Positions 37,941-48,151 of a stretch of 64,000 nucleotides of DNA are shown in pieces. The notes beneath the pieces are model-generated. The model was given only the letters and a program-made list of their open reading frames with translations, was not told the origin of the DNA and did no database searches. How positions within the stretch are numbered: the stretch's first letter is position 1; every line of letters starts with the position of its first letter. Origin of the DNA: Hyphomicrobiales bacterium (lineage in GTDB: Bacteria > Pseudomonadota > Alphaproteobacteria > Rhizobiales > Rhizobiaceae); the NCBI GenBank assembly GCA_900473685.1, contig UCNE01000010.1:186001-250000 (forward strand). The letters run 5' to 3'. The translations under genes and the position numbers were made by a program.

Positions 37941-38678
37941 ATGCGCGCCAATTTCCGCATGCAGCGGCTTTTCATCGATGTGCCGCTGGCAAAGGGCACG
38001 ATCTATGAGGCGACGCGGGAACAGTTCAACTATCTCGTCAACGTGCTCCGGTTCGAGGCAGGCGACGCCGTGCTCGTCTTCAATGGACAGGACGGCGAAT
38101 GGCAGGCGGAACTGTCCTTCCCGACCAAGAAGCGCCTGTTCCTGACGGCAACCGAACAGGCCCGGCCGCAACCGGCACCGTGCGACTTGCATTACTTGTT
38201 TGCGCCGCTGAAGGTCGGCAGGCTCGATTATCTCGTCCAGAAGGCCGTGGAGATGGGGGCCGGCCTGCTTCAACCGGTGATGACCCAGCATGTGCAGGGC
38301 AAGATCAGCAATCTCGACCGCGTCCGCGCCAATGTCATCGAGGCCGCCGAGCAATGCGGCGTTCTCGGCATTCCTGAGGTGACCGAACCACGCAAGCTGG
38401 ACGATATTCTCGACGGCTGGCCCAGGGACCGCCGGATCATCTTTTGCGATGAAGGCGATGCAGGCCAAAATCCGCTTCCGGTCCTTGCGGCGGTGAAAGA
38501 ACGCAAACTGGCGCTACTGATCGGTCCAGAGGGTGGGTTTTCCGATAGCGAACGGTCTCTGTTGCGCAGTCTCGATTTCGTCACCGCCATCCCGCTCGGA
38601 CCGCGGATTCTGCGGGCGGATACGGCAGCAGTGGCAGCGATGGCCGTGATCCAGGCATCGATTGGCGACTGGCATTAA
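37941..38678 (+). CDS. rsmE: 16S rRNA (uracil(1498)-N3)-methyltransferase
   Basis: RsmE methylates U1498 of 16S rRNA. The 245-residue SPOUT-class protein has an N-terminal PUA-like region ([20 protein letters not shown]), a central [18 protein letters not shown] stretch, and the SAM knot with [13 protein letters not shown] and [12 protein letters not shown]. It follows pit closely and may be cotranscribed. Confidence 0.93.
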   Translation: MRANFRMQRLFIDVPLAKGTIYEATREQFNYLVNVLRFEAGDAVLVFNGQDGEWQAELSFPTKKRLFLTATEQARPQPAPCDLHYLFAPLKVGRLDYLVQKAVEMGAGLLQPVMTQHVQGKISNLDRVRANVIEAAEQCGVLGIPEVTEPRKLDDILDGWPRDRRIIFCDEGDAGQNPLPVLAAVKERKLALLIGPEGGFSDSERSLLRSLDFVTAIPLGPRILRADTAAVAAMAVIQASIGDWH

Positions 38679-38825
38679 GACGTCAGAATTTCAAGTCCCA
38701 TTGAGGTGTTGAAAATTTGAACCGGCCTTGAAAGAATTTCACTTGCACCACACTTGAAAGCGGTTCAATCACCCTTCCTAATATCTGCCGCCCGGCAGGT
38801 CCCGCCCGTTCAAAAGAAGACGCCC

Positions 38826-40199
38826 ATGGCCAGAGATACCACCGACCAGACGCCGGTTACCTCGCTTGCAGACCTGACCGAATATTTGGCAGAGGGTAAC
38901 AAGCCGAAGGAAAAATTCCGCATCGGCACGGAGCATGAGAAGTTTGCCTTCTTCAAGGCGGACAACAGCCCGGTTCCGTATTTCGGCGAAGCCAGCATCT
39001 CGGCGCTCCTGAACGGCATGGCGGAAAAGACCGGCTGGGAGCCGATCATCGACGCCGGCAATATCATCGGCCTTGCCGAACAGTCCGGCCAGGGCGCGAT
39101 TTCGCTGGAGCCCGGCGGTCAATTCGAGCTATCCGGCGCGCCGCTGGAAAACCTGCACCAGACCTGCAAGGAATCCAACCGGCACCTCGCCGTCCTGCGC
39201 GAAATTGCCGAACCGCTCGGCATCCGTTTCCTCGGCATCGGCGGCTCGCCGAAATGGACGCTTGCCGAAACGCCGCGCATGCCGAAATCCCGCTACGACA
39301 TCATGAGCCGCTACATGCCGAAGGTCGGCACGCAGGGGCTCGACATGATGTACCGCACCTGCACGATCCAGGTGAACCTCGACTTCTCCTCCGAAGAGGA
39401 CATGCGCCGCAAGATGCAGGTGTCGCTGAAGCTGCAGCCGCTGTCGACGGCGCTGTTTGCCAGCTCGCCTTTCACCGACGGCAAGCCGAACGGCCTGCTT
39501 TCCTGGCGCGGCGACATCTGGCGCGACACCGACAACCAGCGCGCCGGTGTGCTGCCCGCCGTCTTCAATGCCGATTTCGGCTTCGAGGATTACGTCACAT
39601 GGGCGCTCGACGTGCCGATGTATTTCGTCGTGCGCGACGGCAAGTATCACGACTGCACGCATGTCACCTTCCGCCAGTTCATGAACGGTGCAATGAAGGG
39701 CGAACTTGCCGACTGGGAGCCCAACATGGGCGACTGGACCAACCATCTCTCGACGCTGTTCCCCGATGTTCGCCTCAAGCGCTTCCTCGAAATGCGCGGC
39801 GCCGATGGCGGTCCGTGGCGCCGCATCTGTGCGCTGCCGGCCTTCTGGGTCGGCCTGCTCTATGATGATGCAGCCCTTGACGCCGCCGAGGACCTGACCC
39901 GCAACTGGACCTACGAGGACACGCTTGCCATGCGCAATGCGGTTCCAGCGGAAGGCCTTTCGGCCACTCATCGCGGCACGTCATTGTTTGACGTCGCCCG
40001 CGAGGTCCTGGCTATTTCGCGCCTTGGTCTGAAGAACCGCAACCGGCTGAATGGTGACGACGTTGACGAGAGCATCTTCCTTGCTCCGCTTGACGAAGTT
40101 CTGGCCAAGAAGGCGACGCTCGCCGAGGATTTGCTGGCGCTCTACAACGGCCGCTGGAACGGTTCGGTCGAGCCGCTGTTCACCGACTACCAGTACTAA
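38826..40199 (+). CDS. gshA: Glutamate-cysteine ligase (plant/proteobacterial type)
   Basis: This enzyme makes gamma-glutamylcysteine, the first step to glutathione. The 457-residue protein fits the GCS2-like type of alphaproteobacteria and plants: FRIGTEHEKFAF near the start, SLEPGGQFELSGAPLENLHQ, SRYMPKVGTQGLDMMYRTCT and a later FRQFMNG. The start MARDTTDQ at 38826 is preferred over a longer frame. Its stop overlaps the convergent GNAT stop by 4 bases. Glutathione feeds the GST coded earlier in the window. Confidence 0.93.
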   Translation: MARDTTDQTPVTSLADLTEYLAEGNKPKEKFRIGTEHEKFAFFKADNSPVPYFGEASISALLNGMAEKTGWEPIIDAGNIIGLAEQSGQGAISLEPGGQFELSGAPLENLHQTCKESNRHLAVLREIAEPLGIRFLGIGGSPKWTLAETPRMPKSRYDIMSRYMPKVGTQGLDMMYRTCTIQVNLDFSSEEDMRRKMQVSLKLQPLSTALFASSPFTDGKPNGLLSWRGDIWRDTDNQRAGVLPAVFNADFGFEDYVTWALDVPMYFVVRDGKYHDCTHVTFRQFMNGAMKGELADWEPNMGDWTNHLSTLFPDVRLKRFLEMRGADGGPWRRICALPAFWVGLLYDDAALDAAEDLTRNWTYEDTLAMRNAVPAEGLSATHRGTSLFDVAREVLAISRLGLKNRNRLNGDDVDESIFLAPLDEVLAKKATLAEDLLALYNGRWNGSVEPLFTDYQY

Positions 40200-40627
40200 A
40201 ACCGCTTTTTGAGAAAATAGCGCGGTATCGCGTTCGGTGCGCCTTCGAGCTCGCCGAACACGGTATAGCCGAGCTTTTCATAAAATGGCCGCGCCTGGAA
40301 CTCGAACGTATCCAGCCACACGCCGATATAGCCGCGCGCCCGCGCGATGGTTTCGGCTTCCGCAAGCAGGCGCGAACCGAGGCCCTGGCCGCGATATTCA
40401 TCCGGAACGGCCAGATATTTGACGAAGGCCCAGCCGAAGCCGTCCATCCCATAGAGGCCGCCGACGACGGCTTGCGTATCGGGATCGCGCAGGAGAATGG
40501 CGAAATCCGGCTTTTCCTCGATCACGCCAATATGCAGCGCTGCGTGCCGGCCAAGGACATCGAGGATCGGCGCTGTGTCCTCAGCACTGGCATTTTCCGG
40601 GATGATATCGATGATGGGGCGTTTCAT
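40196..40627 (-). CDS. GNAT-family N-acetyltransferase
   Basis: This 143-residue acetyltransferase shows the GNAT core VKYLAVPDEYRGQGLGSRLL, with the acetyl-CoA loop, and RPFYEKLGYTVFGELEG at the C-terminus. The start MKRPIIDI at 40627 has GGAG 6 bases upstream. It is convergent with gshA. Substrate not recognised. Confidence 0.85.
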   Translation of the reverse strand: MKRPIIDIIPENASAEDTAPILDVLGRHAALHIGVIEEKPDFAILLRDPDTQAVVGGLYGMDGFGWAFVKYLAVPDEYRGQGLGSRLLAEAETIARARGYIGVWLDTFEFQARPFYEKLGYTVFGELEGAPNAIPRYFLKKRF

Positions 40628-40819
40628 GCGGGCTCCGCTCATGGCTTTGGCGAATCCGAGAATAGGCGAATGCCCGAAGCTTGGGGAGAGTGAATTTCTG
40701 CCTACGTGGACGGCAGGCCCTCCGCTTTGTCCCGGCTAACAAAAAGCGGTGTTCTCGTAGGTTTTTCCCGTTATAGTGCAACGACATGCGTTGCGCTGCC
40801 TGCTGGAGAGGACAGAAAA

Positions 40820-41659
40820 ATGATCCCGCTGTTTGACATGATGATGCAGGCGCAGAACGGCAATGCCATGGACGTGATGGCCAAGCAGTTCGGCCTCGCC
40901 CAGGAACAGATGGCCAAGGCGACCGCGGCGCTGATGCCGGCCTTTTCGACTGCGCTCAAGCGCAACACCGCCAATCCCTATGATTTCAGCAGCTTCCTCA
41001 CCGCGATGTCGAGCGGCAATTATGCCCAGTATTTCGAGGATATGAACAAGGCCTTCACACCGCAGGGGCTCGCCGACGGCAACAGCATTCTCGATCAGCT
41101 GTTCGGTTCCAAGGACATGCTGCAGGCTGTCTCGGCGCAGGCCGCACAGATGACCGGTATCGGCCAGGAAATCTACAAGCAGATGCTGCCGGTGATGGCG
41201 AGCGCCATCATGGGTGGGCTGTTCAAGCAGGCATCGGGACAGATGGGCGGCGTGCAAAACCCGTTTGCCAACACGCCGATGGAAGCGATGATGAAACCGT
41301 GGCTCGAAGCCTCCGGCTTTGCCAAGAAGCCGCAGCCGGCACCCAATCCATTCGATAACCCCTTCACCCAGGCGATGCAGGGTTTCTTCGGCATGGGACA
41401 GCCGGAGGAAAAGCAACAATCCGCCCCCGACATGTTTGCCGCCAATCCGTTCATGAAGGCATTTCAGGACATGATGAGCGGCAAGCCGCAGACAACGGCC
41501 GCGCCGGAGCCGGAAAAGAAGCCAGCAGACGCCAATCCGATGGCGCCGTTTGCCGAGATGTTCAACAGCATGTTCGACAGCGGGCTTGAGGCGCAGAAGG
41601 AATATCAGAAGAGTATCGACGGACTGTTCGACACCTATCGCAAAAACACCCGCACCTGA
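40820..41659 (+). CDS. DUF937-like protein
   Basis: The 279-residue protein is Met/Gln/Ala-rich. Its N-terminal half (MIPLFDMMMQAQNGNAMDVM then AKQFGLAQEQMAKATAALMP) matches the DUF937 pattern of a Gln- and Ala-rich helical bundle. The C-terminal half has repeated NPF/NPFDNPF and PFMKAFQDMMSGK units with Pro linkers. No signal peptide or membrane segment. ATG at 40820 follows GGAGAGGACAG. Function unknown. Two back-to-back hairpins follow 12 bases later. Confidence 0.75.
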   Translation: MIPLFDMMMQAQNGNAMDVMAKQFGLAQEQMAKATAALMPAFSTALKRNTANPYDFSSFLTAMSSGNYAQYFEDMNKAFTPQGLADGNSILDQLFGSKDMLQAVSAQAAQMTGIGQEIYKQMLPVMASAIMGGLFKQASGQMGGVQNPFANTPMEAMMKPWLEASGFAKKPQPAPNPFDNPFTQAMQGFFGMGQPEEKQQSAPDMFAANPFMKAFQDMMSGKPQTTAAPEPEKKPADANPMAPFAEMFNSMFDSGLEAQKEYQKSIDGLFDTYRKNTRT

Positions 41660-41671
41660 TCGGCACCGATA

Positions 41672-41770
41672 TCTGGAGCGCCGCGCGTTCAATCGAGCGC
41701 GCGGCGCTCCAGACTTTGAATGTAAAGCATTTCACCTTCAGGCGAATACGCCTGAAGGTGAAATGCTTTA
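41672..41770. repeat. Composite of two perfect hairpins downstream of the DUF937-like gene
   Basis: Hairpin 1 has a 16-bp perfect stem (41672-41687/41698-41713) with a 10-base loop and high GC. Hairpin 2 has a 22-bp perfect stem (41723-41744/41749-41770) with an AATA loop. They are 9 bases apart. The first could terminate transcription of the DUF937-like gene; the second is far longer than a normal terminator and looks like a REP-like or mobile palindromic element. Confidence 0.8.
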
Positions 41771-41833
41771 GGAGGCGCCGCTTCGCGGGGTACGGCACGG
41801 CGGCGCAACGCATCTTGAAGTAAGGGGCGGCAC

Positions 41834-42016
41834 TTATTTGGCTGCCTTCTGATTTTCAGACTGCCTGAACCGCACCTCTCTCAAAGCCTCGGTTTTTCTC
41901 CTGTCTGCTGCGATACGCGCCTCTTCGCTCCGAGTGGCAGCGCTTTTCGCCTGTTCGAAATCACCCTTGGCCGACTGCCCTCTCGGTCTGCGCTCCAGCG
42001 GTCCCGCTTGCGTCAT
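41834..42016 (-). CDS. Small basic, coiled-coil-like protein coupled to the response regulator
   Basis: This 60-residue protein is rich in Arg, Lys, Glu and Ala and probably forms one long helix (RSEEARIAADRRKTEALREV). There is no known domain. Its ATG (42016-42014) overlaps the stop of the upstream response regulator gene by 4 bases (ATGA), which is the best evidence that it is translated. Function unknown; a partner or effector of the regulator is a guess. Confidence 0.5.
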   Translation of the reverse strand: MTQAGPLERRPRGQSAKGDFEQAKSAATRSEEARIAADRRKTEALREVRFRQSENQKAAK

Positions 42017-42594
42017 GCCTCTTCCTCCAATTGCCGCACCTGCAAAACCTGGCTCAACAGGCCGGTCAGTTGCCGTTCGTCAAACGGCTTTTGAACCCAT
42101 GGGGCCTGATGAAGGTGAGCGGGAACATCGCCAAGATCGGCACCGGAACAGAAAATGATCGGCACACCGCGGGCCTGCAAGAGAGTGGCGGCACTTGTGC
42201 AGACCTCGTCCTTCAGCCGAAAGTCCAGGATGGCTGCCAGCGGTGTTCTGAACGCCAGCCATTTCATCGCCGCCTCACACGATGACATAATTTTGGACTC
42301 AAAGCCGGCGGCCTGCAAAATTTCCTCCATGTCGAGCGCGATGAAGGGTTCGTCCTCAAGCACGAGGACCAGATCGGCACGAGACGGCCGCGAGACTGAT
42401 GCCATCTCCAGCGACAGGGCGCTGAAAAGATCTGGGCGCCCGGTGGATTTCGCCAATCGGGCGGCAGCAGCGACGGCCTGCCTGCCTTCTTCACCGCTGA
42501 TATCGCAGTCATATTCGGCGCACCAACGGTGAACAGCCGCGATGGCAGCGGCCGGTTGAGTATCTTCCAAGTAAAGCAAATCAAGACGAGACAT
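42013..42594 (-). CDS. Orphan response regulator with an atypical N-terminal region
   Basis: The 193-residue protein has an N-terminal segment of about 75 residues of unknown type, then a receiver domain: LVLVLEDEPFIALD with acidic residues, AILDFRL with the phospho-accepting Asp, FCSGAD and the Lys of VQKPFDERQ. There is no output domain. I chose ATG 42594 with GGAG 9 bases upstream; a start at 42609 is also possible. No histidine kinase is nearby. Single-domain receivers often act as phosphate sinks or partner-switch proteins. Confidence 0.78.
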   Translation of the reverse strand: MSRLDLLYLEDTQPAAAIAAVHRWCAEYDCDISGEEGRQAVAAAARLAKSTGRPDLFSALSLEMASVSRPSRADLVLVLEDEPFIALDMEEILQAAGFESKIMSSCEAAMKWLAFRTPLAAILDFRLKDEVCTSAATLLQARGVPIIFCSGADLGDVPAHLHQAPWVQKPFDERQLTGLLSQVLQVRQLEEEA

Positions 42595-42800
42595 GGTGCT
42601 CTGCTCCATAAATTGGGCAAGAGCGCGATAATCTCTTAAACAGCCGCGGCCAAGGATGGGCGTAGTGGGACTGGTACATCGACTATACGCCGAATTACCC
42701 CCGGCGCATTAAAATAGTTTAAAATTTCTCGTTTGGTCTTTTCCCCGGAGACGAAATCCTCGCCTTAGCCGGTTTGCGTCGCGAGCAATCTCTTCCCCCA

Positions 42801-42845
42801 GAAAAGAAAAAGCCCGGTACCGGTCTTGGGGACCGGGCACCGGGC
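42801..42845 (-). terminator. Strong Rho-independent terminator ending the DUF1127/structured-RNA unit
   Basis: Read on the minus strand: outer stem GCCCGGT/ACCGGGC (42839-42845/42812-42818) plus inner CCGGTC/GACCGG, then a TTTTTCTTTTC tract at 42811-42801. This is a good terminator for leftward transcripts. Confidence 0.85.
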
Positions 42846-43012
42846 AAGCAGCAGGGCAATTGGCTCTAACCCTGCGGGGAACGGTAACGCGCAGAGGCGG
42901 CTGCGCGTCCCTGTTGCGTGGAACGTTTTTTGAACGTCTGAGGCACGCAACAAAACTCTTGAGCTGCCCCGCCGCCACAGGACCTCCTCAGTCCGGCACC
43001 GGCGAAGCGGAC
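42801..43012 (-). ncRNA. Candidate structured RNA / 3' region downstream of the DUF1127 gene
   Basis: About 210 bases on the minus strand form consecutive hairpins: 43008-43012/42991-42995 (GTCCG type); a 9-bp stem 42944-42952/42912-42920 with an inner 5-bp ACGTT/AACGT helix; a perfect 8-bp stem 42901-42908/42887-42894 with a CCGCCT loop; GCAGGG/CCCTGC at 42870-42875/42851-42856; then the terminator. It begins 7 bases after the DUF1127 stop. It could be an independent small RNA or be processed from the DUF1127 mRNA. An 89-codon GTG frame with an AGGAGG site overlaps it, but it reads through the terminator and looks non-coding. Confidence 0.5.
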
Positions 43013-43019
43013 GCACGCC

Positions 43020-43313
43020 TCAGTCGAGGCGCGCCTTCCGGTAAAACGTATTCGCCCGGTCGCGGGACGCCTGCGTCAGATGGCGGCCTGGATCGTCGAA
43101 GAAGGGCGAGGTCATCGCCTCGCGCACTTCATGGCGGCAAAGCCCCATGTCGAGCAGCTGATGATCATCGAGATCCTGCAGGCGACCGATGGAATTTCGA
43201 TTTCGCAGCTGGCGCCATACCGACACCAGCACGCCCATCAGTCCCGTCTGGCGGGATGTCGCGGACAGCTTCCCGGCTAGGGTGAGGTCAAGTGCGTGGT
43301 CAGTCGTGCGCAT
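43020..43313 (-). CDS. DUF1127 (YjiS-like) small stress protein
   Basis: This 97-residue basic protein carries the DUF1127 core VSVWRQLRNRNSIGRLQDLD then DHQLLDMGL, about residues 30-60, and a C-terminal tail with HEVREAMTSPFF. DUF1127 proteins are short, Arg-rich, stress- or stationary-phase-induced and RNA-interacting in alphaproteobacteria. In Rhodobacter, a DUF1127 gene (ccaF1) is cotranscribed with small RNAs, which makes the structured region behind this gene notable. Start is ATG 43313. It is divergent from a LysR gene. Confidence 0.85.
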   Translation of the reverse strand: MRTTDHALDLTLAGKLSATSRQTGLMGVLVSVWRQLRNRNSIGRLQDLDDHQLLDMGLCRHEVREAMTSPFFDDPGRHLTQASRDRANTFYRKARLD

Positions 43314-43390
43314 GGTACTGCTCCTTTTCGCAGGCACGTCAGCGCCGCACGTCTTTCAGACGTGCAAAGGTCGCTGTCATTCAAGATTTT

Positions 43391-43479
43391 GCATAATTTT
43401 CTCCCAGATCGATTTCGATCCGGGAAATTGTGCAAGGGCGACCCATCCCCCGCAGGGAGGTCAACGCGGGGGTCGGGTC
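43391..43479. promoter_or_regulatory. Palindromic control region between the DUF1127 and LysR genes
   Basis: An imperfect inverted repeat spans 43391-43433 (GCATAATT and CCCAGATCG mirrored by CGATCCGGG and AATTGTGC). A strong hairpin follows at 43440-43479: GACCC/GGGTC plus CCCCCGC/GCGGGGG with a 12-base loop. On the minus strand the loop reads GTTGACCTCCCT, which contains an anti-Shine-Dalgarno-like CCUCCC. The gap of 327 bases between the two divergent genes holds no other gene. Confidence 0.45.
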
Positions 43480-43640
43480 GAAACTATGATGGTGGACCGG
43501 CTTTTTGGGAGGCTCGCCGGGATGGTTCAGAATGCGATTTGCCCGATCAAATTCGCAAATCCTTATTGATCAGTCCAACGAATGTTTCTAATGGTATTCA
43601 TCAAACAATTTTATGTGTGCTCTTTTTGAGGACCAGGACC

Positions 43641-44591
43641 ATGTCCGCACCGCTCGATATCGATCAATTGCAGACCTTCGTTGCCATCGCCGATACCGGC
43701 AGCTTCACCAAGGCCGCCGATCGTGTCTTCAAGACCCAGTCAGCCGTCTCGATGCAGATGCGCCGGCTGGAGGAGCGCATCGGCAAGCAACTGTTTGCCA
43801 AGGATGGCCGCGGCAACCGTCTGACGACGGAAGGCGACCGGCTGCTCAATTTCGCCCGCCGGATGATCCGCCTCAACAACGAGGCGATCGCCTCCTTCGA
43901 CGACAACCGGCTGGAAGGCACGCTGAGGATCGGTACGCCCGACGACTATGCCGACCGTTACATGCCGGAAATCATCGTCCGCTTTGCCAAGACCCATCCG
44001 AATGTCGAGCTCAACATCGTCTGCGAGCCGTCGGTCGACCTTGCCGAGAAGATGGCCAAGGGCGAACTCGACATCGCGCTGGTGACACACAATCCCCGCG
44101 CTCGCGCCTCCGATGTGGTGCGGACCGAGCCGCTCTGCTGGGTGAGTTCGATCAATCATCCGCTGCCGGAAAATGCGCCGGTGCCGCTTGCCGTCGGCAA
44201 ACGCGACTGCGCCTGGCGCCAGGCCGCCTGCTCGGCGCTGGATGCCACCGGCAAGGAATACAATATCCTGTTCACCAGCTGGTCGTCGACCGTTGTCGCG
44301 GCAGCCGTTCTGGCCGGCATGGCCGTTTCGGTGCTGCCGGAATCCGCACTTCGCACCGGCATGAAGGTTCTGACCCAGGCGGACGGATTTCCGGCGCTGG
44401 CGCCCGTGCAAATCGGCATCATGAAGCGGCCGGGACTTTCGCCGTCGCTGTCGAACGCGATCACCAATCACATCACGGCCTGCCTCGACAACATCACGCC
44501 GGCGACCGGCACCGATGATCTCGATGGCGACATGAAGAATTTTCCGCGCTATCCGCGGCTGCGCCAGAGCCATATGCTGCCTGGCTGGTAA
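43641..44591 (+). CDS. LysR-family regulator, LrhA/LsrB/VtlR-like subgroup
   Basis: The 316-residue regulator starts SAPLDIDQLQTFVAIADTGS, followed by FTKAADRVFKTQSAVSMQMR, with the winged helix at residues 5-65. The effector domain has TPDDYADRYMPEIIVRFAKT, a subgroup hallmark, and a Cys-containing segment DCAWRQAACSALDATGKEYN. It resembles the rhizobial LsrB/VtlR clade, whose Brucella member activates small DUF1127-type proteins; here a DUF1127 gene is the direct divergent neighbour. Assignment to the true LsrB orthologue is uncertain because the flanks differ. Confidence 0.85.
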   Translation: MSAPLDIDQLQTFVAIADTGSFTKAADRVFKTQSAVSMQMRRLEERIGKQLFAKDGRGNRLTTEGDRLLNFARRMIRLNNEAIASFDDNRLEGTLRIGTPDDYADRYMPEIIVRFAKTHPNVELNIVCEPSVDLAEKMAKGELDIALVTHNPRARASDVVRTEPLCWVSSINHPLPENAPVPLAVGKRDCAWRQAACSALDATGKEYNILFTSWSSTVVAAAVLAGMAVSVLPESALRTGMKVLTQADGFPALAPVQIGIMKRPGLSPSLSNAITNHITACLDNITPATGTDDLDGDMKNFPRYPRLRQSHMLPGW

Positions 44592-44868
44592 AGCCGGTCA
44601 AGCAAAAAGGCCGTGCTCCTTTCGGAGACGCGACCTTTTTGTATTTGCTATTATAGATACTCGGCCATGAAACGCGGCCGTAAAAATCGGCTGCAATATA
44701 GCGTAGTCATCTGCATAGTTTGGTCTTCTGCAGCCCCAAAAAGTGCTACAGAGCTTTTATACGCTATTTTGAATATATGCCCAAGGGCCGAAATGGACCA
44801 TTTTTGGGGAAATCCCCTTAAATGTTAGGGGTTCGTTAATTCTCATAGCCGCCGCCTGGCAAATCACC
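44592..44868. other. AT-rich gap between the LysR gene and katG
   Basis: Apart from the LysR terminator, this stretch holds a short 71-codon frame with no support and an imperfect palindrome near 44815-44835 (CCCCTTAAATGTTAGGGG). No RNA gene is evident. Confidence 0.35.
44604..44640 (+). terminator. Rho-independent terminator of the LysR gene
   Basis: The outer stem AAAAAGG/CCTTTTT continues through CGTG and CTCC/GGAG pairs with one bulged A, has a TTTC loop, and ends in a T run. It begins 12 bases after the stop codon. Confidence 0.85.
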
Positions 44869-44900
44869 CCTAACCGGGCTCTCTTCAGAGCCCGGTTAGG
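44869..44900 (-). terminator. Perfect 14-bp hairpin downstream of katG
   Basis: CCTAACCGGGCTCT at 44869-44882 and its complement at 44887-44900, with loop CTTC. It lies 33 bases after the katG stop. No T tract follows on the minus strand, so it may protect the mRNA 3' end or act with Rho. Confidence 0.6.
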
Positions 44901-44933
44901 TCCAAATGACCTAAATTTAACCGCTGAACGGCG

Positions 44934-47250
<2,317 letters not shown>

Positions 47251-48150
47251 ATGATCACCATACGCCAGATGCGCTATTTCGATGCGCTCGCCAGTGCGCG
47301 GCACTTCGGCAGAGCAGCCCAGACGGTCAATGTCAGCCAGCCGGCACTCTCGGCGCAGATCGCCGAAATGGAACGTGAACTCGGCGTCAAGCTGGTGGAG
47401 CGCGGCAAGGGCTTGACCCTTCTGACGCGCGAGGGCGAGGCGCTCTTGCCAGAAATGCGCAAAGTCCTGGGCGGCATCGATCAGCTTTACCAGCAGGCGC
47501 GGCAGGTCACCGGCGTGCTGGAGGGCAAGCATCGGCTGGGGATCATCCCGACCGTGGCGCCGTATCTCGTGCCCGTCCTCATTCCGCTGGTTCGCGAACG
47601 CTATCCCAACCTGCAGATCGAGCTGAAGGAGCTTTTGACCGGGCCTCTCCTCGACGAGTTGCGCCATGGCAGGCTCGACAGCATCGTCGTTGCACTTCCG
47701 GTCGATGAGGAAAGCCTGTCGAGTTCTCTGCTGTTCGAGGACCGGTTCCTCATCGCCAGCACCGAGGATGAAAACACCATCCTGATGTCGCCGATGACCG
47801 AGGACAAGGTCGACGTCGAGCGGCTGCTTCTGCTTGAGGAGGGCCATTGCCTGCGCGAGCATGCGCTGGCCGTCTGCGGCATCCATTCGGGCCGGCGCGT
47901 TGCCAATTATGGCGCGACCTCGATGGCCACCCTGTTGCAGATGGTCAGCCATGGCATGGGCATCACGCTGATCCCGGAGATCGCCGTCAACGACGAAAAG
48001 ACCCGCAACCGCATGCGGATCGTCCCCTTCGCCGAGCCGCAGCCATCGCGCAAGATCGGTCTCGTCTGGCGCACCCGCAGCGGCCGCCAGAACGATCAGC
48101 ACGCGCTGGCCAGCCTGATATCGGAAGCCGCCAAACGCCTGCTACAATAG
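47251..48150 (+). CDS. oxyR: Hydrogen peroxide sensor regulator OxyR
   Basis: The 299-residue LysR-type regulator has the winged helix ITIRQMRYFDALASARHFGR, with its SQPALSAQIAEMERELGVKL helix, and the redox pair in GHCLREHALAVCG: two Cys nine positions apart, as in E. coli Cys199/Cys208. Oxidation forms the disulfide and activates genes such as katG, which is divergent here. The ORF ends two bases before the convergent hydrolase stop. Confidence 0.95.
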   Translation: MITIRQMRYFDALASARHFGRAAQTVNVSQPALSAQIAEMERELGVKLVERGKGLTLLTREGEALLPEMRKVLGGIDQLYQQARQVTGVLEGKHRLGIIPTVAPYLVPVLIPLVRERYPNLQIELKELLTGPLLDELRHGRLDSIVVALPVDEESLSSSLLFEDRFLIASTEDENTILMSPMTEDKVDVERLLLLEEGHCLREHALAVCGIHSGRRVANYGATSMATLLQMVSHGMGITLIPEIAVNDEKTRNRMRIVPFAEPQPSRKIGLVWRTRSGRQNDQHALASLISEAAKRLLQ

Positions 48151-48151
48151 A

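Noticed and set aside
38701..38825. Inverted TTGAACCG/CGGTTCAA pair before gshA
   Set aside because: Arms are 8 bp with a wide spacer and no known regulator fits; not enough to call an operator.
42709..42978. 89-codon minus-strand GTG frame with AGGAGG
   Set aside because: It runs through the terminator and several hairpins and has no protein-like pattern; kept only as an alternative to the RNA hypothesis.
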